In this document: positions 52,301 through 63,795 of the stretch, piece after piece | Layout of the letters: each line of letters opens with the position of its first letter | How positions within the stretch are numbered: the first letter of the stretch is position 1 | From: Endomychus coccineus | Taxonomy: Eukaryota > Arthropoda > Insecta > Coleoptera > Endomychidae | Direction: 5' to 3' | Length of the DNA stretch: 64,000 nt | Assembly (NCBI GenBank): GCA_958510875.1 | Contig: OY294068.1 | Coordinates: 201,797,997-201,861,996, forward strand | Translations under genes and position numbers: made by a program | The notes under the pieces: model-generated | Told to the model about the DNA's origin: nothing | The model's database searches: none | The model's input: only the letters and a program-made list of their open reading frames with translations

Positions 52301-54352
52301 CTCTTCACTGATGAAGCTATTTTTTCCAGAGATGCAATCTGGTGGACGATGGATCAATAAAATCTGTTCTAGGACGGCCCGCCCTAGAAACGCTTTAGCA
52401 TAGCTTCGTTGGTGGGGTAAACCATGTCTGGAGACCAAAAAAAAATATGTTGAAGCCAGAAATATGTGCAATGAGACCATAAATGTTTCGAAAGAGGTAT
52501 ATAATGACAAAATAAGACTGCTCGAATGACTCACGTTCATTTTGGACTTTCGCTAAAGCAACTTGCAGTTCATTCCCCCCCCCCCCCAATCATGATGATG
52601 ACACACTGGGTACTACACCACAAAAAAAGCCAACCTTTTTGCTAGAATGTTTGCATCCACAAGGAAAGGATCCTCCTAATTTTGGTTCCATTCATTTCAT
52701 AGCCGTATGCCTTAAATTATCTGTCGTGAGCTCACAAATAGGCGCATTCTGCTTGATCTCAATACCAAAAAGTCTATGGGGCCAGTCGGAATTCGACCTA
52801 TCGTTCTCCAGGAATGTGCGCCCGAATTAACACCAGGTTGCTCACCCTTTTATGCAAACTTGGTGTGATTCCCTCCAGCTGGAAGACAGCTAGATTGCAA
52901 CCAATTTGAAAAAAAGGAAAGAAGACCCTTCCGAATAATTATAGACCAATTGCACTATTATCTGCGATCTCTAAAGTGATGGAGAAAGCTATCAACATCG
53001 GACTCATCCAATACCTAGAGAGCTCCAAAATCGTGAATGACCGGCAATAGGGCTTTCGTCAGCAGAGATCAACAGGAAACCTGCTTGCCTACGTAACACA
53101 TGTCTGGCAGAAATCTATTGAAAACATAGAGAATTTCTAGCTGTATTATTGGATATCTCCAAAGCATTTAACCGAGTGTGGCACTAAAGCCTTTTTGGGA
53201 AACTTCCGTCATATGATTTGTCGCCTCAACTTTGTCGCTCACTATCGAGTCTTCTCTCAGATAGATGAGTCCATGTGGTGGTTGACGGAGTATCCTCCGA
53301 TACAATGCCTATCAACGCTGGTGTTTCACAGGGAACTGTCTTGGCACCAACTTTGTTTCTGCTCCATATGAACGATCTGCTGGAAGTGACCACCTGTTCC
53401 GAAGTTATGGAACTATTTACCTAGTGGGGTCTTTCCCTATGCATATAACCTCCAAACCTTCAAGAAAAATACGAATACCTATCTCCTCCCCAACACTCCA
53501 CCGCTTGTTCACACGATGTTCTTCGAACATTAAAGGTTCCCCTCTCGTGTATTCAAAGTATAGAAAAAATTACCTAATTATAGCCTTATGATGTCTTATG
53601 TTCTTTATAAAATTGTTACTCAATTCTCGATCGAAAACTTCTCTATCTATTTCAATATCGAAATTCCCAATTCCTCTCAGTTTTCGTTTGGCGATTTCGC
53701 TCGAATGCTCCATGGCGTAGGCAAGATTATCACATTGTATTGCGACATAAGCCATCAGCGCTGTTGCCAAACCATCAACAACGCTATGAATCGCACCAAT
53801 ACACAATACACCGCCAAGTTGTTGTAAATGAGACAGTTCGTAATACGGCGTCTCGGTATAATCGTAAGGATACCACGCTTGCAATACCAGCTTATGTTCT
53901 TTCTTCATATTGGTTATGAAAGGAAGCGGAGCCCATAATCCTACCGTACCAACGATAGACAGAAGCATAGCTCTGAACCTCATGTTCCACCAAAAAAAAG
54001 TGGCCTCGTTCGATGCGCGTTGGTTTCTGGGGGTTTCGAAACAAGCTCCTTTGGTATCTCTGATGAGCGATTTTATCAGAGACCATTTTCTGATAAGCCT
54101 AGTGAGTTTGGTGAGGCTGGTGATATATTCCAATAGAATGAATCCCACGGATAAGAAATCTTCGAGGTTTTCAGCGTAACATACTTGAATGAATATGGGC
54201 AGAGCACTTAGCACCAAGTAGCAAAAACAGATTAAATTAGAAATTAACATTGTACGACTCTTCTTGAAGAAATGGTCACTGTCTGACCACAAGCCAGTAT
54301 ATTTCATGGAAAGAATTAATTCTTTCGCGAAATACAACAGATCGTCGTCCAT
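49362..54352 (-). CDS. Odorant receptor (insect 7tm_6 family), 398 aa, 5 exons
   Basis: Exons (minus): 54352-53574, 51160-51061, 49940-49836, 49758-49603, 49418-49362. Phases join cleanly to 398 aa, the usual OR length. The start MDDDLLYFAKELILSMKYTG has context CGAAATGG. Family marks: hydrophobic helices (SNLICFCYLVLSALPIFIQV, LLSIVGTVGLWAPLPF, VVDGLATALMAYVAIQCDNL), then HHKAIIRFSKKSQEILS, LANYCWMGNEM and SEAIPLAAYKSDWVDAP. After these come KNLTYFIHRTQKPIQM, ALGFFHLSVEAFLK and the final IIRMSWSYFTVLKQMQTH. It is an odorant-gated ion channel subunit that pairs with Orco in sensory neuron dendrites (family knowledge); it does not look like Orco itself. The fourth intron has a GC donor (AAG|GCAAGT). 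Intron 1 (2.4 kb) holds LINE and mariner-type debris. The ligand cannot be inferred. Confidence 0.92.
50030..50170. repeat. Minimal Penelope-like inverted terminal pair
   Basis: Left GAATTATATGTACATTCTTGG with AAATAGGTCATATAAATA; right TGTGTTAATGTGACCTATTTC with AAGAATTCACATATAG. These are inward-facing copies of the same terminus with only about 60 bp between. Lies in intron 2 of the odorant receptor gene. Confidence 0.5.
52200..52440 (+). pseudogene. Mariner-type transposase fragment
   Basis: Plus translation LIPRDFSFRMEFFQWFFEKL, then in a shifted frame ILFTDEAIFSRDAIWWTMD. This is the FTDEAxFSRDG block that precedes the catalytic region in the same transposase class as 18640-19640. Short and broken; in odorant receptor intron 1. 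Confidence 0.55.
52575..52587. repeat. Run of 13 C
   Basis: Homopolymer in odorant receptor intron 1, just after the mariner-type fragment and before the LINE remnant. The length may be unreliable in the assembly. Confidence 0.8.
52640..53545 (+). pseudogene. Jockey-like LINE RT remnant in odorant receptor intron 1
   Basis: Broken frames with KKERRPFRIIIDQ..., GFRQQRSTGNLLAYVTHVWQ, VSQGTVLAPTLFLLHMNDLL and a terminal NLQTFKKNTNTYLLPNTPPL. The order is correct for a jockey ORF2 from the middle of the RT to its 3' end. The 3' end stops a few tens of bases from the first odorant receptor exon's donor. Confidence 0.65.
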
Positions 54353-54760
54353 TTCGAGCGATCTTACTTTTGGAACTGGACAGGATTTTCAAGAAGTTTT
54401 GTTCCCTCGGCAACCTGAATAATTTGATGCACACAAGTTGCTGTCGATTTTTCCATGGACTACGTAATTGTATCGATAAATGTCTATGTATTATGCAGCT
54501 AATTCATGCAATATTGATGTGAGTAAGACCAGCCCACAATTATGCATTCCATTTTTACAGACAAATTCCAAGGTTACTTTGCACTTGACACAAATAATAG
54601 AATTTTGTAGGAGTTTTTTTCTTCTCTATACTTTGACTCCACGAGAGGGAAACCTATAATGCTTGAAGAACATCGTGTGAGTCAGCGGCGGAATTTTCGG
54701 AAAAGAGATTGGCCTTCGTATTTTGTAAGACAGGTGTGGTTGATTAAAAATGAAAAAGAT

Positions 54761-55173
54761 ACGTGTGGCACTCGGGGACTGCTGCGGTAAAGCTATTGCA
54801 TAGCATTTTTTCTCAACTTATGCAATTATAATTTTTTTTTTTTCATTTATGCAGTAATTTTTTTTTCTTTGATATTTTAATTCAAGTTTTTTCTTTGATA
54901 TTAGTTCAAGTTACTTTTGAGCGTGGTGACCGATAAGAAAACAAATTTTTTTCTTTTATTGAATAAATGAGAAGTTAATATCGTTTAAAATATTTTTATT
55001 ATCTTACAATACATGTAGGTTATTCAGGAATTTGTTATCATTGAAACTATAGGTTTATAGTAACTGAATAACTGAAATAAGTGACATAAGTTTGAGGATA
55101 TCAACTCTAAATATCTGGAAAATACCGCGTCAATGGTGGCCCCATATTTTGTTGTGGATTCTTGTGGATCATT
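54761..55173 (-). mobile_element. Short Helentron-type element, copy 3 (3'-end fragment)
   Basis: Begins (plus coordinates) ACGTGTGGCACTCGGGGACT, the reverse of the element's 3' hairpin, and is similar to copies 1 and 2 through the C-terminal endonuclease codons. Homology stops after GTGGATCATT at 55173, where LINE-like sequence begins. It is 5'-truncated. Confidence 0.72.
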
Positions 55174-55790
55174 GCCAACGCTGGCATCCATAAGTTCTTC
55201 TGGGAGCAGTTTTGATTCTCCGAAGTGTCGGTACCTAAGGGATGCTAATGCTGGGCATTCCAATAAGATTTCTCAAACCTCTATGTATTTTCTACATATA
55301 CTGGGTAGCTACTTCATGAATAGATAGCAGTGAAGGAAGATATGTGAGGTCATAACTGGACCAAGGATTGTCGAGTTTGGTGTGCCACAGGGTACAAGTT
55401 TTGGGCACACTGCTGTTCAAAATTTATATAAATGATCTTCTGTCCGAGGGCTTAGACGGGAAAATTATGAGTTTTGCAGGCGACACCGCCGTATTCTATG
55501 AGAGTAATACATGGAAGAATCTTAAAGAGAAATCAGAGGCTGACTTCGCTAAAATCAAACAGTGGTTTGATATAAATTTGTTGACACTGTATAAACAGAA
55601 AACAAAATTTCTTCCATTCACTTCGTATGTGAATAAATTACCAAGTTTAGGGAGGCTTTGTGTACAGAGTGATGATGAGATACTCGATACTCGATATACG
55701 TAGTTCGGAATCAGTTACTTATTTTGGTATAATGATAAACAGGCATTTTAGATATTGAAACGGTTGTCAAGAAAGTAAGATCACTTATAT
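55174..55790 (+). pseudogene. LINE remnants (mixed orientation)
   Basis: 55174-55265 on the minus strand reads ECPALASLRYRHFGESKLLP, the C-terminal end of an RNase-H-type LINE. 55368-55703 on the plus strand reads LGTLLFKIYINDLL, SFAGDTAVFYESNTWKNL and IKQWFDINLLTLYKQKTKF, an RT core with FADD changed to FAGD. They look like separate insertions side by side. Confidence 0.6.
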
Positions 55791-55854
55791 TAAAGTTCAA
55801 ATATTTGAGACAATTACTGTCCCAAATATTTGAACTTTAATATAAGTGATCTTA
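55776..55854. repeat. Perfect 31-bp hairpin
   Basis: 55776-55806 and 55824-55854 are exact inverse copies, with 17 nt between that contain a further 4-bp stem (GACA/TGTC). The left arm is in frame with decayed LINE coding (KKVRSLILKFKY), so the right arm is an inverted copy of LINE sequence. Confidence 0.75.
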
Positions 55855-56639
55855 GGACAATGTGGCCACGTTTATTTCCATCGTTTTATAGCCAAACGTA
55901 TTGTACATGAATCTATTTTCTGTCCGCTCCTCTGAGAATATTTCACAGTTCGTATGTAAATATAGACTGAAATAATGTAAATAAATACAATATTTTATCT
56001 CTATCTGATTCCTAATTTTATTTAACTGATATAGCTTGAGTTTCATATTCATACGTTGCCATCTTCTTTCGATAAAAGGAATTTATATTGTGCCCTTTAA
56101 ACATATCTGAAATATCATGTGTCATTAAACTGTGTTGTATCTTTGTATTTCCAGTTTCTAGGTCAAACTAGGGGACGTAGCATAGAGTTGGACACGTTTC
56201 AATATAATATTCAAAGCCTTAAGATATAAACAGTGTGAGAAATTCATTATTATTTAACTTCATTCTAAGAAATATATTGAGCCAGCGACACTGAATCTAT
56301 CATTATATTTGTTTAGTATACAGTCGTTTTGTTTTCGTTATTTATTTCAACCACCTAAAAAACAAATATCGTTCAAGTACCTCATATCTAATGGATAGAA
56401 AGACTTCAAGGTAATGATATAGAACTTGTAAACTGCAACTATATTCTATTCGGAACAATGCAACAGTAATTTATTTCTTTTGTTTCATTTTATCGAGAGA
56501 CAGCTATTTTCCATAAATATCATATCTTCTCTTTAATTCATAGATGTTATTGTACCAAAATGACTTTTTTACTCCTATTTGTAAAATGCCGTTTATCGCA
56601 TATGCTGTGATTTTTTTATACATTCCTTGACAAGTGGGG

Positions 56640-57185
56640 ACTTTCTGCGCTTTAGTCACGGGCTGTAGTTAGCTCTTTGTGCCCATGGGGCTTTGTTAGC
56701 TCTCTGTGATCTTGGGCATTTTAGTCACGTGCTGTAGTAGGCTCACGAGCTGAAATTATCTCTCTGTGACTGTGCGCCTTAGTCACGGGCTGTAGTTAGG
56801 TCCCTGTGACCTTCGGCGTTTTAGACACGAGTTGAAGATGGCTCGGTCACTGTGTGCTTTATTCACGAGCTGAGGTTAGGTCCCTGACCTTCGGCGTTTT
56901 AAACACGACTTGAAGTTGTCTCGGTGGCAGTGCGCTTTAGTCACGAGCTAAAGTTAGCTCTCTGTGACCTTGGGCGTTTTAGTCAAGAGCTGAAGTTATC
57001 TTTATGTGACTGTGCGCTTTAGTCACGGGCTGAAGTAAGGTCCCTGTGACTTTGGGCGTTTTAGTCACAAGCTGAAGTTGGCTCAGTGGCTGTGCGCTTT
57101 AGTCACAAACTGAAGTAAGCTCTCTGTGACCTTTGCCATTTCAGTCAAGAGCTAAAGTTAGCTTTCTGTGACTATGACCACAGCT
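56640..57185. repeat. Tandem satellite array, ~42-bp units with dimeric order
   Basis: About 12-13 units built on TTTAGTCACGAGCTGAAG plus TTAGCTCTCTGTGAC. Units alternate between TGTGCGC-type and CTTGGGCG-type spacers, giving a ~80-84-bp higher-order period in the later part. Individual units diverge by several bases. No coding frame spans it. Lies between the odorant receptor and the tetraspanin. Confidence 0.8.
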
Positions 57186-57189
57186 GAAT

Positions 57190-58340
57190 TGGCTGGTAAC
57201 AAATTGAATAGAAAATTCATTTCGAATTCCCCATTGTCCTTATGTGTATAAAGTTATTATTTTAATCGGACATGATGTGTATGGTTGAGATGTTCAAAGA
57301 TTTATTTAAAAGCCTTCGAAATTTATTTCATTTCAATTATCCTAATAATTGAAACACAAATTATATAACTATTATTTTATTCAAATATTAATATACATAA
57401 CATCCACTGACACATATAAAATAAACAATAATATCAAAACGTTCATTAAATAACGATATATTTGTAAATCTACAGAAACAAACATCACCACATCAAATAT
57501 TTCCTATTGTCATTCAGTTCACCATTGGCACTATCAATAGAATTTCAGAAGATCACAAAATATGTTTGGCATTCAAATCTTCAACTTCTGCTTAGAATTT
57601 TCTAGAGCTTCTGTGCTAACTTTGTGACATTTCTAAATGTCAAAATGTCACTGGTCCCCTGAAAAATAAATCATGTTAGGGAATTAACTCAGACAGTGGA
57701 AAAAATTCCACGAGTTTTGAGGGTATATCTAGTTTGAGCATTCCTCGATCTAGGCTATTTTCGATATGATGTGTGTGCGTGGTTAACTCACTGTGGAGAT
57801 GATTGCGCCGATCCTATCGGTCGTATGGATTTGAAATTTTGTAAATCGAACTAGAGTGGTCAAAATAAGAACTGTATCAATTTTGGGTGCTATAGCTCTT
57901 TTTCAAGTGGTATTTTTGAAGCCCTACTCCAGTTTTTTTGATGGAATTATAACAATTCATTGAAACATACTTCCTACATTGTAGCTATGTTATAGTGTCA
58001 ATAATTTCGAAGGTGAACCTAACAGCATGTATCGGTATAAAACAGAGTAGTGAATATTTGAATAAAATTTCAATATAACAGAGAATAAATTATCATCTTC
58101 CATCAGCTGTTACTATATAATTTCCAATATATTCTCTTCTCCTACAATCCTACAAAAAACTGGAGGAAGTGATCGATCACAGCTTTTTATACTGATTATT
58201 TGAATAGCCCTAACGATTTTTCCCAAGAGAAATTGGCGACATAATAAATTAACTAAAATTCGATGCCGCAGATCATTGTTTAATAAATAAGAATTGTAAT
58301 TTTGACTTCATGGAAACTTACTCTGCTAAGTTAAATCTCT
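57190..58340. other. Intergenic DNA between satellite and tetraspanin 3' end
   Basis: AT-rich. It probably includes the 3' UTR of the minus-strand tetraspanin just below 58344. No gene or repeat pair was recognised. Confidence 0.35.
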
Positions 58341-58343
58341 ACG

Positions 58344-61108
58344 TTAACTATAGGCGTTATATTTTCGAGGTTTCCTCTTGTGTTTCAACGTACAGAATAG
58401 CAGCATAGACGATATCAATCCATAGAGCTGTAAAAAAAGTTCAATATTATGAGGAATCCCTGAAAGTATGTTTCAGATCGTAATTCTTTTGGCCTTAAAA
58501 ACAAATGTATTTAATTAAGTTTTCCGAAGCGAATATGCGATGTGAACGGCGTTACCGGGAGCTACAGAATCGAAGAATATTTTTAACCTCACAGCACAGG
58601 AACAACTAACGACGACGGCCATTTCGTGCCCCCAAAAAAATATTTATAGGCCCTTCCGCGGCCCCAACTAACATTTTCAATACACTTTTCGAGGCCGCTG
58701 AATACGAATATGATGTTTAAAAAAGTCTGTACCTGGTGTACAAGACGGATTCGTTTTAGCTAAAATTCGGTAGTTAATAAAACATCTGAGACCAGGCTCA
58801 AAAAATGCTTCAAGAAAATGCATTTCAAATTTGCACCAATAACAAAGTTTCTTTGTTCTTTCTATTTCTCTTGCAGAATCGAATGCCGAAAACCGCATCT
58901 CAATCCTGAAAAAAGTTGGGAGGTTTTGGCAAATTAGTGTCTATATTGCCTCGACTAAATGTGTGAGATGGCAGAGCTTATGTTCTGGTTTGAAACTGAT
59001 TTTAAGGTTACGGCGTGCGAAAATGTTTACGGGACCAAAATACGTCCGGGAAATGAATTTGATCTACCGGAAAACCGTTATTGATAGCTATTTGTTTTAT
59101 TGTATCCAATTCAATAGTAAGATATTCTGTTGAGAATGGTGTTGAAAATATTCTATGAATCATTGAGTGATATGCTACTTATTCTGACTACGGGGACTAA
59201 ACGATGCATTATGCATAATAGTGTCCTTGAACGTGATAAATAATGATATTAACTATTATTGTGCACAATATTTACAAATTTACCTGGATGAACGCTACCA
59301 CAAGCCCGACTACGCCAACAATATGAAGTCTCTTGACGAACCACATGTGGATTTGGCTGTAGCATCCCCAATTGTACCAATTGTCGGAATTTGTTTGACC
59401 ACAGCCGTCTCTGGGTTGGACAGCAGGCAGGCAGCACGAATCCGGCACCCATCTACCTGTAGACCACGCGTCTATCCTGAACCAATCTTCGTACGTTTCG
59501 ACCCCGCAACACTTGAACTTAAAAGAAAATAGGATGGATTTTATTGAGAACTGCTTGCGATACGTAACATTTTTGCTGGGGCTATGCTAGCCTTATATTA
59601 ATTGTTGTAGATCAAGAATCACTGATAATATAAATAAAACCATTTTTTTTCGCGTAGAGAAGGGGAAATTTTGCATAGACGAACATACAACGGTACAGGG
59701 ACTAAAACTAATATTGAAAGAAGAAAGATCGTTATGATCATTTTGTTAACAATCTATCACGAAATAACGGATTGATCCTACAAATATTCAAACAAATACT
59801 TACTTCAGTTTGCAGGTGTTCCCAAATATTTACTAAACTATTGGGTCCAGTAGCGGTGACGTTATAATGATGCATTAGACCATTCTTCAGTTCTTCCTTC
59901 AAAGTATGTTCTATACCTTCTCGGAACACGAAGGCCAAGGACCCGCAAACGAACTCGCTGACGAATATAAACACCACCAAACTGAAATACTGCACAAAGA
60001 AAAAGTTCATCAATTAGCGGGTAAAAATTGGGAAGTCAGGCGAAGGGTTATAGTCCAGTGAATGACATGGCCACCGACTCTTATGAAACTTTGACTTTTG
60101 CTGATGAACCAAAATGCATTTCTTACCCGGTCCCGAGTTGCGATCTTTCTTTGGGAGTAAATGCTACTCCTTCTCGTGGATGAACATTTAGAAACGCAAA
60201 ATGAATGGATTAATGAACTTTAAGCAAAAAAGACTCATTTTCCAACGATTCTTCGTAAATAACTCGGCAAACTTACGTTTTATCGAAAAAAGTCTAATAA
60301 TAAATTGAAGGCAATGAACAAACAGAGCATTTGACTAGACTATTATTGCATTTTGATAAACAGCGAGTAGATCATAACCTAAATTTGATACAGTAGATTT
60401 TTTACCCATTTTGAATGAATAAATGATTGATTTTCCGTTAGATCCAAAATTATCCGTACCGTCCTATAAAGTTATTGAAAAGTTGCATTTTTATACATTG
60501 TTATTGGTAATAAATTCCTCTAGTTATTGCCTAAAAGCTATAAACCTGAGTGCAGTGATTAATAAATTACACGATATTCACGCTTACAATTTACCGCGTG
60601 CTAAAAATAAGAACTGGAAATATACGAAGATACGTTCGAAATTCACGTAGCGTTTTCCTCGATCGAAATTAAACGCAGAATAATACTGTAAACAGTGATG
60701 ATTATTTGTGTTTGTGGAATGAACAGCGAAATTTGTTCGAAAAGTGAGGTTCAAGGTAGTGTGAAACCGAAGTTCAAAGATTACGCGATTACAAAAATAA
60801 ATCAGATAATTACACGTTATTCTACTTACAACAATTGGAATATACGATATAGGGTTTTACAATATTATTTTGACGATTCTTGTTAACTGGATCATTTTTA
60901 TTATAAATATACTCACCGTTATCAGCAGGCATCGGTTTTGGAACCACGAGCCGCAGCATCCCAAAAACGCCAAAACGAACGTAATCACCCCTACTGCTAC
61001 AGAGAGTGAATCAGCGCTGAGGAACGCGTATTGAGGAAGTAACGTGGCGTACCCTTCGTAGGATATTCGAAGCCAAATGCCCACTCCCAGAAGACCACAT
61101 CCTGTAAC
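58344..61108 (-). CDS. Tetraspanin (TSPAN4/9-like), last four coding exons; 5' exon missing
   Basis: Exons (minus): 61108-60917, 59989-59804, 59517-59284, 58427-58344. All are phase 0, giving 231 aa plus the stop TAA. Order: end of TM1 (VTGCGLLGVGIWLR), small loop, TM2 with LGCCGSWFQNRC, TM3 (YFSLVVFIFVSEFVCG), then the large loop. The large loop carries the hallmark FKCCGVETYEDWF, further Cys in DSCCL, GCGQ and WGCY, and a sequon NVT. TM4 is VGVVGLVVAFIQLYGLISSM, and the tail is KHKRKPRKYNAYS. Tetraspanins organise membrane microdomains. About 20-30 N-terminal residues, including most of TM1, must be encoded upstream (beyond 61108); I could not find that exon in 61109-64000. Confidence 0.92.
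58665..58915. repeat. Fragment of the foldback repeat family
   Basis: GAGGCCGCTGAATACGAATATG matches GGATCGCTGAATACGAATATG at 13797-13817. The following AAAAATGC and GCATTTC pieces recall the outer arms. Lies between the secretable genes' DNA, upstream of the last tetraspanin exon in genome order. Confidence 0.45.
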
Positions 61109-61399
61109 CTGAAACATTATGGTACTCAAATTAACACGAATCCAGGAATCTCGACTTTACTTGTCATCCTGATCTTATAACATCGAGTGATTTTCAATAC
61201 AAATGATTGTCCACTTGAATCATTTCAGAATAATTCCAATCTTCAACCTTTATATATTAAAGCAAAGTAAAAATATAAATAAAAAAGATATTATCTGGAA
61301 AAATTTTCAGGCATTAACTGAAGAAAATTATTATTGTGGGCGTCTAAGTTAGATGGCTGTCACAATCCAGTAAAAAAATTTAGAGTGAAGTTTTTGTTC

Positions 61400-61880
61400 A
61401 TTCTTTTTAAATTGCATTCGGTAATTTTTATTTGTGATAGTTCCTATGCGTTGAGACAAGTATTGTAAAAGCGGCGGAGCAGTAGGTATCGAGCAAGTAA
61501 GTGCGTAAGTTAGATATATATCTAAAGCGGCCTAATCTCCTGACCCTTTTCAAAACCATCACAAAGTTACATACGACCGTTAGAACTTTGTAATATTTGA
61601 TTGAAGAAGCTACGGTGTTAGCGAAACTATAGTCATATTTATTCATTAAACTAGTGAAAATCGAACTTTCAATAATTATTTTAAAGTTTAAAAAGTTGAG
61701 TATCTTATAATATAATACGGTCGATCTAGTGCTGTTTTCAAACATTACCAGCTTATAAAACAAAGCCACATAGTTTGTCTTACTTTCTATTTTCCATAAC
61801 GCATTGGAATGATGAGTTATTTGTTTATTCTTACATAGCAAACGAACTTTCTCCCATTTTGTGTCTAAATTCAAATAAAC
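61400..61880 (-). pseudogene. N-terminal Penelope protein remnant
   Basis: The minus-strand open frame (61874-61428) contains IESSIFTSLMNKYDYSFANT and CNFVMVLKRVRRLGRFR. The first part resembles the minus translation just upstream of the 30614-32357 PLE (IKSSIFPSSLINECDLSFF...). RT and nuclease parts are absent. Confidence 0.5.
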
Positions 61881-61884
61881 ATCG

Positions 61885-62985
61885 ATTTCCTAAGCAGTTA
61901 TAATTCCTTCAAGTAAAATTTAATCATCCACAATCCATACAGGCGAATAAAAGTAGCACGTTTCAATATATGTATATATATATATGTATAAGATATCAGG
62001 AGATTCAGGGAAAAAATAAGGGCATCATATGTCCTAGAATATCATCTTAGCCATTTGCGTTCGAAGTGTAGGATTGAACATTACATTTCAATTGTTTTCA
62101 CAAATATCCAGCCGTATAAAATTTTCTTTAACGAATTAACAACTTCACACAATGACCTATGAAGTGTTATAACTGTTTTTATTCTTAGACATCCGCATAC
62201 TAGACATTACCTAGACATTTCTATCTGTCTATTTTATACTTCAAGATAATTGTCTATTTCAGTCGATAATGTAAGAAAGATGGACGAGGCAAAACAGTTT
62301 CAAAATAAAGGGAGCTTTCAAATGCGTATTTCGAAGTAAAATACTGAAATGCTTCGTATTTATTGAAACATGTGAAAAAGTTGTACCAGTCTGACGTCCG
62401 AGATGACACAGAGAGAGGACATTACAGGACAATTAGAGAGTTGATGATAATAACGTAATTTTTATGAATCATCCAACACGGTAACATCTTGATTTATTTG
62501 TTCTCATTTTTTCATAACGTTTTAGAATCCAGGAAGAAGTAGGTTGGGGAGATAATTCATCGAGTTCAATATATCTAATGTTAGTTATACACATAATTAG
62601 CATTCTGAGTGCTACTTTATCATACGTTAATGCGAAAAAACAACAAAATTCAAATCAAAGAACGTGTTATTCATGTATAACTGTAAGTTAATGAGGTTTA
62701 TGATTATTTCCAAGGACGTAAAAATATCAGATATTCATCAAATGTATCTATTTAAATTAGAACAATTATGTTATATAAGTTGATATAAGTTCCTCAATTT
62801 TTGCAGTGCTATCGCTCGCCTGGCTTCCACTTCATTATGCAATGTGAGGATTGGCATCTGTAATGATTTCATGATGATAAGGATAATGGAGGGGTAGTAT
62901 CGGTATGGCTAAGTTCCCTTGTCAATCTTCTTAACAATGTCATTCTGTGAATCGAGTCTTTGAATAATTGAAAATATGCTCAAGA
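61885..62985. other. Upstream of the recognised tetraspanin exons, nothing recognised
   Basis: Searched on the minus strand for the missing first tetraspanin exon (a Cys/Leu-rich TM1 start ending in a GT donor in phase 0) and found none. A TATATATATATATG run lies near 61972-61985. Confidence 0.35.
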
Positions 62986-62989
62986 GAAA

Positions 62990-63350
62990 CAGTTAAAAAC
63001 CATCTTTGAGCTAATGATATTTGGCTCAGTGCTTGTATAACTGCTATGAAGTCTTCCATATTCATGCTCGGAATTACCAACAACAGCACCCTCTCCTAGG
63101 ACAATCATGTGAGGTCCATTGCGAAAACCGCCTCACATAACTTGGTTTTCTATTAGGTGCCAAGAAGTACTTTACATCCCAGCAGTTCCTCATAATCTAC
63201 GCACAGATTTGACCTATCCTGGAGTACTATTCACCACGAGAGATTCCAGATAAGCGGACTACCAGACTTCATTTTTCTGTCGAACGACAAAGTTGTGGAC
63301 CTATTTGCTTCCCCTATGCCTATAAACTCCAAGCGTACATGATGGCTATG
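62990..63350 (+). pseudogene. Jockey-like LINE 3' fragment
   Basis: Nucleotide-level match to 48730-48905 (CCATATTCATGCTCGG, CAACAGCACCCTCTC, CAGTTCCTCATAATCTAC). Then a near-3' piece resembling 53405-53455 (CCCCTATGCCTATAAACTCC). Heavily decayed. Confidence 0.55.
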
Positions 63351-63629
63351 ATCTTCTTTTGTAACATTTGTTCAGATTGCTGACATCTCTCAATTGCACC
63401 TCGGCTAGAAAGCATACGATACGGATACTCCTAATAACTGTTCTGTACCTTCAATCATTTGGAAATCATGTAACGAAAACCGAAACAGTTACTTTAGAAC
63501 CGTTGCCTCAAGATTATTAGTCTTTTGTCTTGAGCTTACAAACATGTTGCTTCAGATATAAACAGGACCATATTCACTATTCGTATATTGATCTTTCTAT
63601 GTCTTGGACGAAACGTGGCCCAGGCCAGA

Positions 63630-63795
63630 CATATCTTCAACGTCTTGAATTAGACATGCTTGAACTGGACATGCTTAAGCGAGGCATAGCTTATGCGAAA
63701 CATGGGTTGAACGAGACCTGATTGAACTAGACATGACTTAGGCGAGACATGGCTTGAAAGGGACACGAGTTAGATCAGACTTTGCGAGATATGAA
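63630..63795. repeat. Degenerate short tandem repeat
   Basis: Repeats of roughly 13-16 bp around CTTGAACTGGACATG, GCGAGACATGGCTTG and variants (GAACTAGACATGACTTAGGC). The periodicity is loose, with probable slippage origin. Confidence 0.5.

Noticed and set aside
59221..59532. Plus-strand 103-codon frame
   Set aside because: Overlaps the tetraspanin large-loop exon (59517-59284, minus) with its CCG motif. The plus frame has no recognisable content.
61428..61874. 148-codon minus-strand frame as a host gene
   Set aside because: Part of it matches the sequence upstream of the Penelope RT at 32357, so it is better explained as a PLE remnant.
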